Shown: positions 35,300-44,432, counted from the stretch's first letter. The stretch is 64,000 nucleotides of DNA from an uncultured Dysosmobacter sp. (GCA_934636905.1 CAKUBJ010000002.1:17340-81339), one strand, 5' to 3'. Notes: generated by a model not told the origin, from the sequence alone. Numbers and translations are program-made.

Positions 35300-35376
35300 A
35301 CAAGTTTCCTGTTACCGCAGTTAGATTATCACAAGATTTTTGCTAAGTCAAGAATATTTTCACAAGAAACCTGTTA
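35300..35376. promoter_or_regulatory. three 15-bp sites at exact 31-bp spacing upstream of the S24 repressor
   Basis: ACAAGTTTCCTGTTA at 35300, ACAAGATTTTTGCTA at 35331 and ACAAGAAACCTGTTA at 35362, consensus ACAAG-N5-TGyTA. The starts are 31 bp apart, close to three helical turns, so all face one side of the DNA. The last site ends 7 nt before the -35 box of the repressor promoter. Confidence 0.65.
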
Positions 35377-35383
35377 AAATCAA

Positions 35384-35412
35384 TTGACAGTCACAGAAAA
35401 ATTCGCTATGAT
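35384..35412 (+). promoter_or_regulatory. promoter of the S24 repressor
   Basis: TTGACA at 35384-35389, a 17-nt spacer and TATGAT at 35407-35412. Confidence 0.85.
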
Positions 35413-35456
35413 AGGGACGAATCCCGTCGAAAAAGGAAGCAGGAGGCATTTTTCCC

Positions 35457-36212
35457 ATGAGTTTTGGCGAACGATTGAAGTGGCGGCGGAGCGAACTGAA
35501 GCTGTCCAGAGGGGAGTTGGCGGAGCGGCTGGGGGTTTCGCCCTCGGCGGTCAGCAACTACGAAAACGGCCTGAGTTTTCCCAAGGAAGACGTGATGCTC
35601 CGTCTCTTCGACAGTTTGGAAACCGAGCCAAACGCCCTGTTTCGTGACAGCTACCAGGACGGTGCCCGTGTTATGAACAGTCAGGAGCGGGAGCTTTTGA
35701 AAAAATACCGGGGACTTTCCCCATTAGGGCGGGAAACGGTGCGCTCGGTGGTGGACACCCTCTGTGCCTACCGGGATGAGGTGGAAGCCGCCCGGCCGGA
35801 GCCGGCAGAGCCCCGGGTCATCCCCCTTTACCGGACGCCTGCGGCGGCAGGCTACGCCTCCCCGGTGTTCGGCGAGGACTTTGATTACATCTCCGTCACC
35901 GATGAGGTGCCCCAGGCCGCGGAGTTTGCGGTGCGCATCAGCGGCGACTCCATGACCCCCTATATCGCCGACGGCTCCGTGGTCTATGTGAACCGGGATC
36001 CCCTGCGGGCGGGAGATGTGGGCATTTTCTGCGTGGACGGGGATATGTTCTGCAAGCAGTATTACCGGGACCCTGCCGGGATTGTGTACCTCTTCTCCCT
36101 GAACCGCCGCCGCAGGGACGCCGACCTCGTCCTGACGCCTGCCGGCGGGCGGACGCTGGCCTGCTTCGGCCGGGTCATCATGCACGCGCCGCCCCTGCCG
36201 GGAAAGGGCTAA
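35457..36212 (+). CDS. XRE-S24 (LexA/CI-like) transcriptional repressor
   Basis: A 251-residue protein. An XRE helix-turn-helix (LSRGELAERLGVSPSAVSNYENGL, 17-40) is followed by a linker and an S24 self-cleaving protease domain. Nucleophile Ser is in ISGDSMTPYI near 162 and the general-base Lys in GDMFCKQYY near 200. A cleavage-region Ala-Gly (AAAGYASPV) lies near 129. Such proteins repress until RecA-ssDNA or another signal triggers self-cleavage. No prophage or DNA-damage gene is adjacent, so the regulon is unknown. AGGAGG lies 10 nt before the ATG. Confidence 0.9.
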   Translation: MSFGERLKWRRSELKLSRGELAERLGVSPSAVSNYENGLSFPKEDVMLRLFDSLETEPNALFRDSYQDGARVMNSQERELLKKYRGLSPLGRETVRSVVDTLCAYRDEVEAARPEPAEPRVIPLYRTPAAAGYASPVFGEDFDYISVTDEVPQAAEFAVRISGDSMTPYIADGSVVYVNRDPLRAGDVGIFCVDGDMFCKQYYRDPAGIVYLFSLNRRRRDADLVLTPAGGRTLACFGRVIMHAPPLPGKG

Positions 36213-36229
36213 GCCGGGCAAAAAATCAA

Positions 36230-36279
36230 ATCACCGCCGCAATCTGCTTTATCAGTCAGATTGCGGCGGTGATTTTTTC
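36230..36279 (+). terminator. terminator of the S24 repressor
   Basis: ATCACCGCCGCAATCTG and its exact complement form a 17-bp stem with a 10-nt loop, then TTTTTTC. Confidence 0.92.
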
Positions 36280-36589
36280 TTTTCCGCACCTTCGCCTGTC
36301 ACGGCATCTCGCTAAGGCCGCCCCTGTGTCTTACATGAGTCCCCTCTCTTTTGCTGTTCTTCTCTTCCGGACAGGCAATTCTGCAAAAATTTTGGTTCCG
36401 TTGGAAGGCATATGCATCCATGCCGAAAAAGGGAACATATTGTGGAACTTCTTGATTGGGGACTTTGCAGTTCGTTCAGGAGTTTGGCGTTTTATCCAAT
36501 TAATTTCAAAAAATTGCGAAGATGATTGGCACAAACAAACGGAACCCTTTCGATATTCAGTTTGCTTTTCCGTAAATTTATAATGAATA
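36280..36589. other. intergenic, no gene seen
   Basis: AT-richer than its surroundings. Open frames on both strands lack ribosome sites and recognisable homology. Confidence 0.5.
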
Positions 36590-36866
36590 TACCATCGATT
36601 AATAAGGGCAGCCACGGTTTTGACGGGCAGAAATGCCCCCATACCGCGTCAAGCCCCTTGAGAATACGGCAGTATTCTCTGCGGGTCTTTCCTTGTCTGA
36701 GCACATTTCTGCTCCGGCAAAACTGCAAAGCACCTGCCAGCGATGATTTTACAAGTGATTTTTGGCTTTTGAGGCACAGGTGGGCTGACGCCCGCCAAGG
36801 TGAAAAGGACAAAAAGCGCCGGAAAAACACGCTGGCAGGCGTATCTGCTCTTGTCAATCGATGGTA
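36590..36866. mobile_element. MITE-like element with 11-bp perfect terminal inverted repeats
   Basis: TACCATCGATT at 36590-36600 is repeated in reverse as AATCGATGGTA at 36856-36866. Comparing further inward, 22 of the outer 27 bases agree. The 277-bp interior has no gene with a start signal but contains a GAGAATAC/GTATTCTC hairpin (36659-36678) and GGGCTGACGCCC. No target duplication is obvious. It ends 79 nt before the carboxyltransferase start codon and may supply its promoter or leader. Confidence 0.6.
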
Positions 36867-36944
36867 GCAAAACAGCTTCAGGGAAAAGGCGATCTGTCGC
36901 GCGCTTCAACCATCATAATTTGCTATGAAAGGATCGGTGATTTG

Positions 36945-38486
36945 ATGAACAAAATTGAAGAACTGCATGAAAGACGTGCAAAGATCCTGCTTGGCGGAGG
37001 GGCCAAGGCGCTGGAAAAGCAGCACGAACGGGGAAAACTGACCGCCCGGGAACGTATCGACGCCCTGCTGGATCCCGGTACGTTTGTTGAAATCGGCACA
37101 TTCGTAAAGCATCGCTGCCATGTACTGGGAATGGACAAGAAGGAAACTCCGGGAGAAGGCGTCGTGGCCGGACACGGAAAGATCAACGGACGCACCGTCT
37201 ACGTTTATTCTCAGGACTTCACGGTTCTCGGCGGCGCTGTGGGAGAGATGCACGCCGCCAAGATTATTGCCGTTCAGGAGCTGGCCATGAAGACCGGCTG
37301 CCCGCTGATCGGCCTCATCGACTCCGGCGGCGGGCGTTTGCACGAGGGGGTTAACACAGCATCCGGCTACGGCAAAATTTTCACCAGAAACGCCTGGGCT
37401 TCCGGCACGATTCCTCAGATTTCCGTAATTCTCGGGCCTTGCGCAGGCGGCGCCTGCTATTCCCCCGCACTGACCGATTTTGTGCTGACCGTGGACAAAA
37501 TCAGCCAGATGTACCTGACCGGCCCTGTGGCAGTAGAACAGGCCACCGGCGAAAAGGTGGATCAGGAAACCCTTGGCGGTGCCATGACCCACAGCACCGT
37601 CAGCGGTGTAGCGCACTTCATTGACAAAACGGAAGCTGCCTGCTTCTCGCGGGTTCGGGAACTTTTGCAGTACCTGCCTCAGAACTTCCGCGAATCCGCC
37701 CCGGACGCGGTGTGCACAGACGACCCTGCGCGCACGGACGAGGCGCTGAACAGCATTATCCCGGACAATAACCGCCTGCCTTACGATGTAAAGGATGTCA
37801 TTGTCTCCCTGGCGGATAACGGTGAATTTATGGAGGTTCAGCCGTACTTCGCGGACAACATTGTCATCGGCTTTATCCGTCTGGCCGGCAAAAGCGTCGG
37901 CGTCGTAGCCAACCAGCCCATGTCCATGGGCGGCTGTCTGGACGTGGATGCCTCCGATAAGAGTGCCCGCTTTATCCGCACCTGCGACAGCTTCAATATT
38001 CCGCTGCTGACGCTGGTGGATGTTCCCGGCTTCCTGCCTGGAACCGATCAGGAATATAAGGGGATTATCCGCCATGGTGCAAAACTTCTCTATGCTTACA
38101 GCGAAGCAACCGTCCCCAAGGTCACCGTGATTATGCGGAAATCCTACGGCGGCTCTTACAATGCCATGTGCAACAAGGAGGCCGGCGCCGATATTGTTCT
38201 GGCGTGGCCCACTGCGGAAATTGCGGTTATGGGTGCCGCAGGCGCCGTGAACTTTGTGTTCCGGAAGGAAATCCAGGAAGCGGAAGACCCCGCCGCCATG
38301 CGTGCCCAGAAGATCAGGGAATATGAGGACGCATATTCCAACCCCTATTATGCGGCCTCCTTCGGATATGTGGATGATGTAATCGAGCCGAAGGATACCC
38401 GCGCCCGGATTATCCGGGAGTTCCAGGCTCTTGAGGGGAAAGAGGAATTCCGGTACCCCAAGAAGCACAGCAATATTCCCCTTTAA
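36945..38486 (+). CDS. mmdA: biotin-dependent acyl-CoA decarboxylase carboxyltransferase (alpha) subunit, MmdA-like
   Basis: A 513-residue crotonase-fold carboxyltransferase. The N-terminal half has GKLTARERIDALLDPGTFVE near 30, SGGGRLHEG near 128 and GPCAGGACYSPAL near 165; the C-terminal half has VDVPGFLPGTDQEY near 365 and RKSYGGSYNAM near 405. Length fits methylmalonyl-CoA decarboxylase MmdA or PccB rather than glutaconyl-CoA decarboxylase GcdA (near 590). It moves carboxylate from the acyl-CoA to biotin. The membrane, small and biotin subunits lie 4.6 kb downstream, split off by three other genes. ATG 36945 follows AAAGGATCGG. The true acyl-CoA is not decided by sequence. Confidence 0.88.
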   Translation: MNKIEELHERRAKILLGGGAKALEKQHERGKLTARERIDALLDPGTFVEIGTFVKHRCHVLGMDKKETPGEGVVAGHGKINGRTVYVYSQDFTVLGGAVGEMHAAKIIAVQELAMKTGCPLIGLIDSGGGRLHEGVNTASGYGKIFTRNAWASGTIPQISVILGPCAGGACYSPALTDFVLTVDKISQMYLTGPVAVEQATGEKVDQETLGGAMTHSTVSGVAHFIDKTEAACFSRVRELLQYLPQNFRESAPDAVCTDDPARTDEALNSIIPDNNRLPYDVKDVIVSLADNGEFMEVQPYFADNIVIGFIRLAGKSVGVVANQPMSMGGCLDVDASDKSARFIRTCDSFNIPLLTLVDVPGFLPGTDQEYKGIIRHGAKLLYAYSEATVPKVTVIMRKSYGGSYNAMCNKEAGADIVLAWPTAEIAVMGAAGAVNFVFRKEIQEAEDPAAMRAQKIREYEDAYSNPYYAASFGYVDDVIEPKDTRARIIREFQALEGKEEFRYPKKHSNIPL

Positions 38487-38533
38487 GAGAACCGCAGAAC
38501 ATACAACAAAATCAGATGAAAGGAAATACGGAT

Positions 38534-39667
38534 ATGGAAGAAAGAAAAATGCTCAGCGGCGTCAAAGTTGTGGATCTCTCCCGCAATCTGGCCGCCCCCT
38601 TCTGCACAATGATTCTGTCCGATTTGGGTGCGGAGGTGATTAAGGTTGAGTCTCCCAAGGGTGACGACGCGCGTACCTACGGCCCCTTCATCAACGGGAA
38701 AAGCGGCTATTTTATGAGCATCAACCGCGGCAAAAAGTCCGTGACGCTGGATCTGAAGAATCCTGATGACAAAGCAAAGCTGGCTGAACTTCTGAAGGAT
38801 GCCGACGTCATGATTGACAACTTCCGTCCCGGCGTGCTGGATCGCATGGGCATCACGGAGGAGTGGGTCAATTCCATTAACCCCCGGGTGATTTTCGCCT
38901 CTCTCACCGGCTTCGGCCAGACCGGCCCCTACCGCACGAAAGCCGCCTATGACATGGTGGTTCAGGGCTACGGCGGCATTATGAGCATCACCGGCCAGCC
39001 GGGCGGAGAACCCACCCGGGTAGGTGCCTCCATCGGCGATCTGGCTGCCGGCCTGTATGCCGCCATCGGCATTCTGGGGGATCTGTATGCCCGGGAGAAG
39101 ACAGGCCTTGGCGACCGTCTTGACTTCGCCATGATGGACTGTCAGATTGCCCTGCTGGAAAACTGCATGATCCGCTATCTCGGAACCGGGAAGATTCCCG
39201 GCCCCATCGGAAACCGCCATGCCTCCATCACGCCCTTTGAAATGTTCCCCACTGCCGACGGCAATGTGATTATCTGTGCCGGCAACACCAAGAACTGGAC
39301 GGATCTGTGCAACGCCATGGGAATCCCCCAGCTGATTGACGACGAACGCTTCAACAGCAACGATAAGCGCGGAAAGAACCACGATGAACTGCGGCAGCTG
39401 ATGAACGCCGTTCTTAAAACCCGCACAACCAAGGAGTGGATTGCCGCCTTTGAAGCTGCCGGCGTTCCCTGCGGCCCGGTAAACAACATTGCCGACGTCA
39501 TGGCGGACGAGCAGGTGAAGGCCCGCAATATGATTGTCTCCATCGACTACCCCGGCATCGGCGAAATCAAGGCACCCGGCTGCCCCATCAAGAGCCGTGA
39601 ATACACCATCGACCCGAAAACGCCGGCGCCGGATCTGGGAGCAAACAACGCAGAGTTCTTCGGTTGA
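38534..39667 (+). CDS. class III (CaiB/BaiF, Frc-type) CoA-transferase
   Basis: A 377-residue family III CoA-transferase. LSGVKVVDLSRNLAAPFCTMILSDLGAEVIKVE opens the fold, followed by SINRGKKSVTLDLK, the DNFRPGVLDRMGI motif, the catalytic-Asp region RLDFAMMDCQIALLEN near 172 and GNRHASITPFEMF near 215. These enzymes move CoA between two acids. It starts 47 nt after the alpha subunit with AAAGGAAA upstream, so it probably activates the decarboxylase substrate using a product CoA ester. Confidence 0.9.
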   Translation: MEERKMLSGVKVVDLSRNLAAPFCTMILSDLGAEVIKVESPKGDDARTYGPFINGKSGYFMSINRGKKSVTLDLKNPDDKAKLAELLKDADVMIDNFRPGVLDRMGITEEWVNSINPRVIFASLTGFGQTGPYRTKAAYDMVVQGYGGIMSITGQPGGEPTRVGASIGDLAAGLYAAIGILGDLYAREKTGLGDRLDFAMMDCQIALLENCMIRYLGTGKIPGPIGNRHASITPFEMFPTADGNVIICAGNTKNWTDLCNAMGIPQLIDDERFNSNDKRGKNHDELRQLMNAVLKTRTTKEWIAAFEAAGVPCGPVNNIADVMADEQVKARNMIVSIDYPGIGEIKAPGCPIKSREYTIDPKTPAPDLGANNAEFFG

Positions 39668-39709
39668 GGCGTTCCCGCTCTGTCACCGGGGAAATCGGTT
39701 TCCATTCTA

Positions 39710-39738
39710 TGGACAACACCGGAAAAAGCATATAAAAT
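39710..39738 (+). promoter_or_regulatory. internal promoter before the dicarboxylate carrier
   Basis: TGGACA at 39710-39715, a 17-nt spacer and TAAAAT at 39733-39738, 26 nt before the start codon. Confidence 0.6.
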
Positions 39739-39763
39739 ACAATAGAAACAGGGGGAGAAATCT

Positions 39764-41002
39764 ATGGCAACATTATCTCTGGTTGCACTATTGGTTGTTA
39801 TCATACTTTCATTCTGGAAAAAAATCAACGCCGGCATTCTGGCAATCCCCTTTGCGGCAATCATCGGCATCCACCTGATGGGCATGAAAGCAAGCGCGGT
39901 GATTTCCGGCTTCCCCACCTCGCTGGTATTCACCCTGCTGGGGATCATGTTCGTATTCGGTATTGCATCCACCAACGGCACCTTGGACAAAGTCGCCCAT
40001 TTTATCGCGGATATGGCCGGCGGCAGAGTCAAGGTGATTCCCTATGTGTTCTACTTTTTTGCGGTGGCGGTTTCCTGCTGCGTCGGCGGCATTATCGGCG
40101 GCTCTCTGGTCTGCCCCATTGCAATGAAGGTTGGCAAGCGGGAGGGGATCCCTGATTACCTCACCGGTACCGCGGTCATCTTCGGTGTTCAGGGCGGCGC
40201 CATGACGGCCATTGCGGCAAATGGCGTCATTGCACTGGGACTTATGGAGGAAATCGGAATGGAGGGGCGGATGCTTCCCCTCTGGCTCCACATGATGATC
40301 TCCGCTCTGCTGTGCTTCACCGTATGCTATCTGGTGGGCGGCGGACTGAAACTGAAGCCTGTAGAACTGAGTGCCGCTGCAAAGGAAAAAATCGTGTTTG
40401 ACGGCAAGCAGAAAATCACTCTGGCAGCTCTGCTGATTTTGATTGTCTGCACGGCCGTGTTCAAGACCAACGTGCCCCTGACCGGCTTCACCATTGGTGC
40501 AATCCTGATTCTGCTGGGCTGCGGCGATGCCAATACCGCCATTAAGAATATCTCCTGGACAACCATCATGCTGCTGGCCGGCGTTTCCATGCTGGTCAAC
40601 GTCATTAAGGTTGCCGGAGGAATCGATGCGGCTTCCGCCTGGCTGGCTTCCGTCATGACACCTGCCACCGCCAACAGCATCATGGTGCTCACCGGCGGTG
40701 CCATGAGCGCAGTGTCCAGCGCCACCGGCGTCGTCATGCCCACCCTGATCCCCACCGCGCCTGAGATTGCGGCGCAGATGGGCAATGCGGTTTCTATCGC
40801 CTCCATCGTCTCCGGCATCGTCATTGGTGCCAATATCGTCCCCATTTCCCCGCTGTCAACCATGGGCGGTATTGCAATGGCCTGCTCCAATGAAGGCACC
40901 AACAAGGATAAGCTGTTCCGGGACTTCCTGATTACCGCCGTCCTTTCCGTAGTGGGATGCGCCGTGCTGGCCCTGACCGGATTCTACGGCCTGTTCTGGT
41001 AA
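39764..41002 (+). CDS. SLC13/MatC-like dicarboxylate transporter
   Basis: A 412-residue membrane protein with about 11 hydrophobic helices. The N-terminal third (LAIPFAAIIGIHLMGMKASAVISGFP, LLGIMFVFGIASTNGTLDK) resembles the malonate/dicarboxylate carrier MatC N-terminal domain. The C-terminal repeat has VSSATGVVMPTLIPTAP, comparable to ion-transporter family SNxxT/P motifs. Relatives take up malonate, succinate and other dicarboxylates, some with sodium. GGGGGAGA precedes the ATG. In this cluster it would import the acid that is activated and decarboxylated. Confidence 0.82.
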   Translation: MATLSLVALLVVIILSFWKKINAGILAIPFAAIIGIHLMGMKASAVISGFPTSLVFTLLGIMFVFGIASTNGTLDKVAHFIADMAGGRVKVIPYVFYFFAVAVSCCVGGIIGGSLVCPIAMKVGKREGIPDYLTGTAVIFGVQGGAMTAIAANGVIALGLMEEIGMEGRMLPLWLHMMISALLCFTVCYLVGGGLKLKPVELSAAAKEKIVFDGKQKITLAALLILIVCTAVFKTNVPLTGFTIGAILILLGCGDANTAIKNISWTTIMLLAGVSMLVNVIKVAGGIDAASAWLASVMTPATANSIMVLTGGAMSAVSSATGVVMPTLIPTAPEIAAQMGNAVSIASIVSGIVIGANIVPISPLSTMGGIAMACSNEGTNKDKLFRDFLITAVLSVVGCAVLALTGFYGLFW

Positions 41003-41095
41003 CCGGCTTCGGAATCCGCGCCGTTTGACCGACTGCAGGCTGCCGCTCTGACGCGGCAGTCTGCGCCCCACCAAATAAAAAAGAGGTGAACAGTT

Positions 41096-43060
41096 TTGGA
41101 CAATGTGGAAAAGCGTTATTGCATGATTGTGGAATGCCTTGCTGCCTCGGACGTCTATCTTGCCAGCGGACGAATTGCAGAGACACTTCAGGTTTCGGCC
41201 AAAACTGTGCGCAAAGATCTTGAAAAAATGTGCCCTCAGCTGGAAGAGATCGGCATATATATCAGGAAAAAGCCCGGCCTCGGTTATTTTATGGATGCGG
41301 AGAGTAAGGCCATATGGCGCAGCAGTGAAAAAAACCTGTTTGAGAAAAGCGTGCACTTTGCAAAGCAATACCGCACTCATTATATTCTTCAGCGGCTTCT
41401 ATCATCTGAAGCATATATCAAAAGTGCGGAACTTGCGGAAGAACTTTTCGTATCACAGGTAGCCATCAGTGCGGAATTGAAGACCATCCGCCGGTATCTG
41501 GCCGATTACGAGTTGACAATCGGGAACACGCCAAACCACGGCATCCGCATCCAGGGGAAGGAACAGTACATCCGCTCCTGTATGCTCAGTGAATACAGCT
41601 GCTGTATTGATCGGGGAATCCGAATGGTTCCGGCGTTCCGGAGACTCTTCAGTCTGCGGCCATCACAGGCCGGTATCGTGAAAGACACGGTGCGGATATT
41701 CCTGATTGAGAAGGAAGGGAAACCCTACTACATCCACGACCGTTGTGCTGAGCAGTTGATCTACGGAATTGCACTTATGCACAACTGTGCATCTCGCAGC
41801 CGGCAAATGTGCTTTACGGATAAGGAAATCTATGAAACACAGCTGACCCGCTCCTATCAGGCTATTCAGCAGGTAACTGCCAAAATATGCAGGCAGAGCG
41901 ATCTTTGCTTTTCCCTTGAAGACGAACTGTATCTGTCCAACCTCCTGCTGGGCTTCCGCACATTTCTCCGTTTTGATGAGGTGTCCGTCAAGGAGAATTA
42001 TTATCGCGCCGTCAGAACCGCAAATCAGGCTCTCACCAACCTCTTTTCCCGCTTTGGTTTGGAAGAATTCGCTTACGACAAGCAGATTCGGGAACGTCTG
42101 GCGCTGTATATTCTCCCGCTGGAGGCGCGGCTCCGCACGCATATGTTCAGCGACATTGCCATTCCGGAAAACATGATGCGCTATTCTCTGGTTGCCAAGG
42201 ACTTTTCAATCTATACCGGCTCCTGTATTGAGTCTGCCTACCACTGCCCGCTCCACAGAAGTGAACTGGATCGGCTGGGGCTTATCTTCCTGCCGGAGAT
42301 TCCCAGACTCAGCGGCCGACAGAAAACGGAATGCACCGTGGCCATGCTTTCAAAGCGTTATCCCCGGGATATTGCATATTTTGTTACACTGTACTGCCTT
42401 TCAGGGGTAGAGCGCCGCGTCAAACAGGTTCTGTCCTTTGAGCACTATCAGCGCAGCGAGGTCATCCGCAGCCGCTGCGACCTTTTGCTGACAGACGAGG
42501 ATCCTGCGCTGTTTCAGGGCTTTCAAGGAGATATTATCCAGTATCCGTTTGACGCAAGCGAAGAAAGTCTTCGCAGAATTCAGGGCTGGTTCAATGGGAA
42601 GCACAGTGCATGGCGGCAGCTGAGCAGGATGTTCCGCGAGGATCTGTTTGTAACAAACTGCTGCGCGGAAACCATGCAGGATGCCATGGATCTCGTGAGA
42701 ATGATTCTTCTGAAAAGAGGCTATGCAGATCACAGCATCTTTTTTGATCTGGAATGCTCCTCCAAGCTATGCATTTCCATTTCCGGCAACGGGATCGCAT
42801 TTGTCAAAACCCGGTATACATACGGTGAGAAATCCTTCTGCGGCGTTTTTCAATTTGAAAAACCGGTCCGTTACCATGGGATCAATATGCATCTTCTGTT
42901 TGTTCTCAGTGTCGGAAGCAGTGAGCCTCGGGAATTTCTGGCCTTTAACGGTTGGGTAGAAGCACTTCTGCAGGACAGGCAGCCGCTGTTTATGCCGAAG
43001 GAAACGCTTTCCTATCAGCAGCTTCTGGACAGGCTGCACACCTACTTTATCTACCACTAA
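41096..43060 (+). CDS. BglG/MtlR-type regulator with PRD-like domains
   Basis: A 654-residue regulator. Two N-terminal helix-turn-helix segments (LASGRIAETLQVSAKTVRKDLEKM near 22; IKSAELAEELFVSQVAISAELKTI near 105) are followed by PRD-like helical domains (about 190-420). Next is a EIIB-like fold region (about 420-500) and a C-terminal EIIA-like domain (about 510-650) with a GNGIAFVKTRYTYG core in which the phospho-His is not obvious. It starts at TTG 41096 after AAGAGGTG. PRD regulators usually answer the phosphotransferase system, yet no PTS gene is near; it sits inside the decarboxylase cluster and probably controls it. Confidence 0.8.
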   Translation: MDNVEKRYCMIVECLAASDVYLASGRIAETLQVSAKTVRKDLEKMCPQLEEIGIYIRKKPGLGYFMDAESKAIWRSSEKNLFEKSVHFAKQYRTHYILQRLLSSEAYIKSAELAEELFVSQVAISAELKTIRRYLADYELTIGNTPNHGIRIQGKEQYIRSCMLSEYSCCIDRGIRMVPAFRRLFSLRPSQAGIVKDTVRIFLIEKEGKPYYIHDRCAEQLIYGIALMHNCASRSRQMCFTDKEIYETQLTRSYQAIQQVTAKICRQSDLCFSLEDELYLSNLLLGFRTFLRFDEVSVKENYYRAVRTANQALTNLFSRFGLEEFAYDKQIRERLALYILPLEARLRTHMFSDIAIPENMMRYSLVAKDFSIYTGSCIESAYHCPLHRSELDRLGLIFLPEIPRLSGRQKTECTVAMLSKRYPRDIAYFVTLYCLSGVERRVKQVLSFEHYQRSEVIRSRCDLLLTDEDPALFQGFQGDIIQYPFDASEESLRRIQGWFNGKHSAWRQLSRMFREDLFVTNCCAETMQDAMDLVRMILLKRGYADHSIFFDLECSSKLCISISGNGIAFVKTRYTYGEKSFCGVFQFEKPVRYHGINMHLLFVLSVGSSEPREFLAFNGWVEALLQDRQPLFMPKETLSYQQLLDRLHTYFIYH

Positions 43061-43089
43061 CTGTCCAAACCAATAAGGAGTTGAACCAT

Positions 43090-43212
43090 ATGGGAGTCAT
43101 TACTTATGCCGCTCTGGCATACCTTGCCACGGCAGTGATCTCGATGGCTGTTGTAGCAATCATTATTGGGATCAATAAACTGTTTTCATCATCAGAGGAG
43201 GATCCGCAATGA
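43090..43212 (+). CDS. small membrane subunit of sodium-pump decarboxylase (OadG/MmdD-like)
   Basis: A 40-residue single-span protein (YAALAYLATAVISMAVVAIIIGI) with a short charged tail, SSSEEDPQ. Position directly before the beta subunit, and topology, match OadG/MmdD assembly subunits, which are usually 80-120 residues. This is a minimal version without the Pro/Ala-rich cytoplasmic part. AAGGAG precedes the ATG. It overlaps the beta subunit by 4 nt (ATGA), indicating coupled translation. Confidence 0.7.
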   Translation: MGVITYAALAYLATAVISMAVVAIIIGINKLFSSSEEDPQ

Positions 43213-44432
43213 CTGCACTGCTGACACAGCTGTTCCCCGGAATCAGCACATTTTTTGCCATGGAGCCGCAGATTGCCATTGCGCGGATCATCCTGATCGC
43301 TTTGGGATTTACGCTGGCCTATCTGGGTTTCAAGCGTACACTGGAGCCGCTGATTATGGTGCCGATGGGTATTGCCATGATGGCGGTAAACGCCGGGATG
43401 ATGTTTTTGAATTCCGGTGCCATCGGCAATATGTTCGTAGATCCCATGATCTCCGATGCCGTTGAACTGATGGATATCATGCAGATCAATTTCCTGCAGC
43501 CCATCTATAATCTCACCTTTTCCAACGGCTTGATTGCGTGTCTGGTGTTCATGGGCATCGGCGCCCGGAGCGAAATCAGCTACCTGTTGGCAAAGCCGTG
43601 GTCGTCCATGATCATTGCAATCTTTGCGGAACTGGGCACCTTTGTCACCCTGATTGTCGGAATCAAGCTGTTTGGTCTGGCACCCGGCGCGGCGGCGGCA
43701 ATCGCAACCATCGGCGGCGCAGACGGCCCCATGGTGCTGTTCTCTTCCCTGATGCTGGCGCCGGAACTTTTCGTTCCGATCTCCATCATTGCATATCTCT
43801 ACCTGAGCCTGACCTACGGCGGCTATCCCTTCCTCATCAAGCTGTTTATCCCCAAAAAGTACCGGGGGATCGATATGATGGTAGAGGTGCCGGAGGTTTC
43901 TCAGAAGTCCAAATTCATCTTCATCGTCGTCACCAACTTTATGCTCTGCCTGCTGCTGCCGGTGGCCGCGCCGCTGATTTTCTCCTTCTTTATCGGCATG
44001 GCGGTAAAGGAAGCAAAAATCAATCGCTATACGGAACTGCTGGAAGAGGGGCTTTCCTACTTCGCGACCTTCTTCCTCGGAACCATACTGGGCGTGCTCT
44101 GCGAGGCATCTACCATTCTGGATCCCACCGTTCTGGTAATTCTGGTACTGGGCATTCTGGCTCTGGCCATATCGGCTGTCGGCGGCCTGCTGGGCGGCTG
44201 GCTCATGTACTGGTTCCACAAGCGCAGGGGGGAGGATTTCAATCCGACCATCGGCATTGCCGGAGTCTCCTGCGTGCCCACAACGGCAAAACTGGCTCAG
44301 CACGCTGCCATGGAGGAAAATCCATTTGTCATGATTATTCCTGTTGCAATGGGCGCAAATATTTCCGGTGTCATTACATCCGCTATTGTTGCAGGCATTT
44401 TTGTGAGTACGATTCATCTTATTGTAATTTGA
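43209..44432 (+). CDS. mmdB: sodium-translocating decarboxylase beta subunit (MmdB/GcdB/OadB)
   Basis: A 407-residue membrane protein with about ten helices that couples decarboxylation of carboxybiotin to export of sodium. Family landmarks are MGIGARSEISYLLAKPWSSM, the IGGADGPMVLFSSLMLAPEL block near 175 containing the Asp essential in OadB, TIGIAGVSCVPTTAKLAQH near 345 and IPVAMGANISGVITSA at the C terminus. With the alpha, small and biotin subunits it completes the pump. Confidence 0.95.
   Translation: MTALLTQLFPGISTFFAMEPQIAIARIILIALGFTLAYLGFKRTLEPLIMVPMGIAMMAVNAGMMFLNSGAIGNMFVDPMISDAVELMDIMQINFLQPIYNLTFSNGLIACLVFMGIGARSEISYLLAKPWSSMIIAIFAELGTFVTLIVGIKLFGLAPGAAAAIATIGGADGPMVLFSSLMLAPELFVPISIIAYLYLSLTYGGYPFLIKLFIPKKYRGIDMMVEVPEVSQKSKFIFIVVTNFMLCLLLPVAAPLIFSFFIGMAVKEAKINRYTELLEEGLSYFATFFLGTILGVLCEASTILDPTVLVILVLGILALAISAVGGLLGGWLMYWFHKRRGEDFNPTIGIAGVSCVPTTAKLAQHAAMEENPFVMIIPVAMGANISGVITSAIVAGIFVSTIHLIVI

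Noticed and set aside
36331..36909. Minus-strand ORFs of 86-121 codons before the decarboxylase cluster
   Set aside because: They straddle the edges of the MITE-like element and lack start signals. They are probably by-products of its palindromic sequence.
43104..44417. 437-codon minus-strand ORF opposite the beta subunit
   Set aside because: A shadow of a clear membrane protein gene; His/Gln/Asn-rich nonsense composition.
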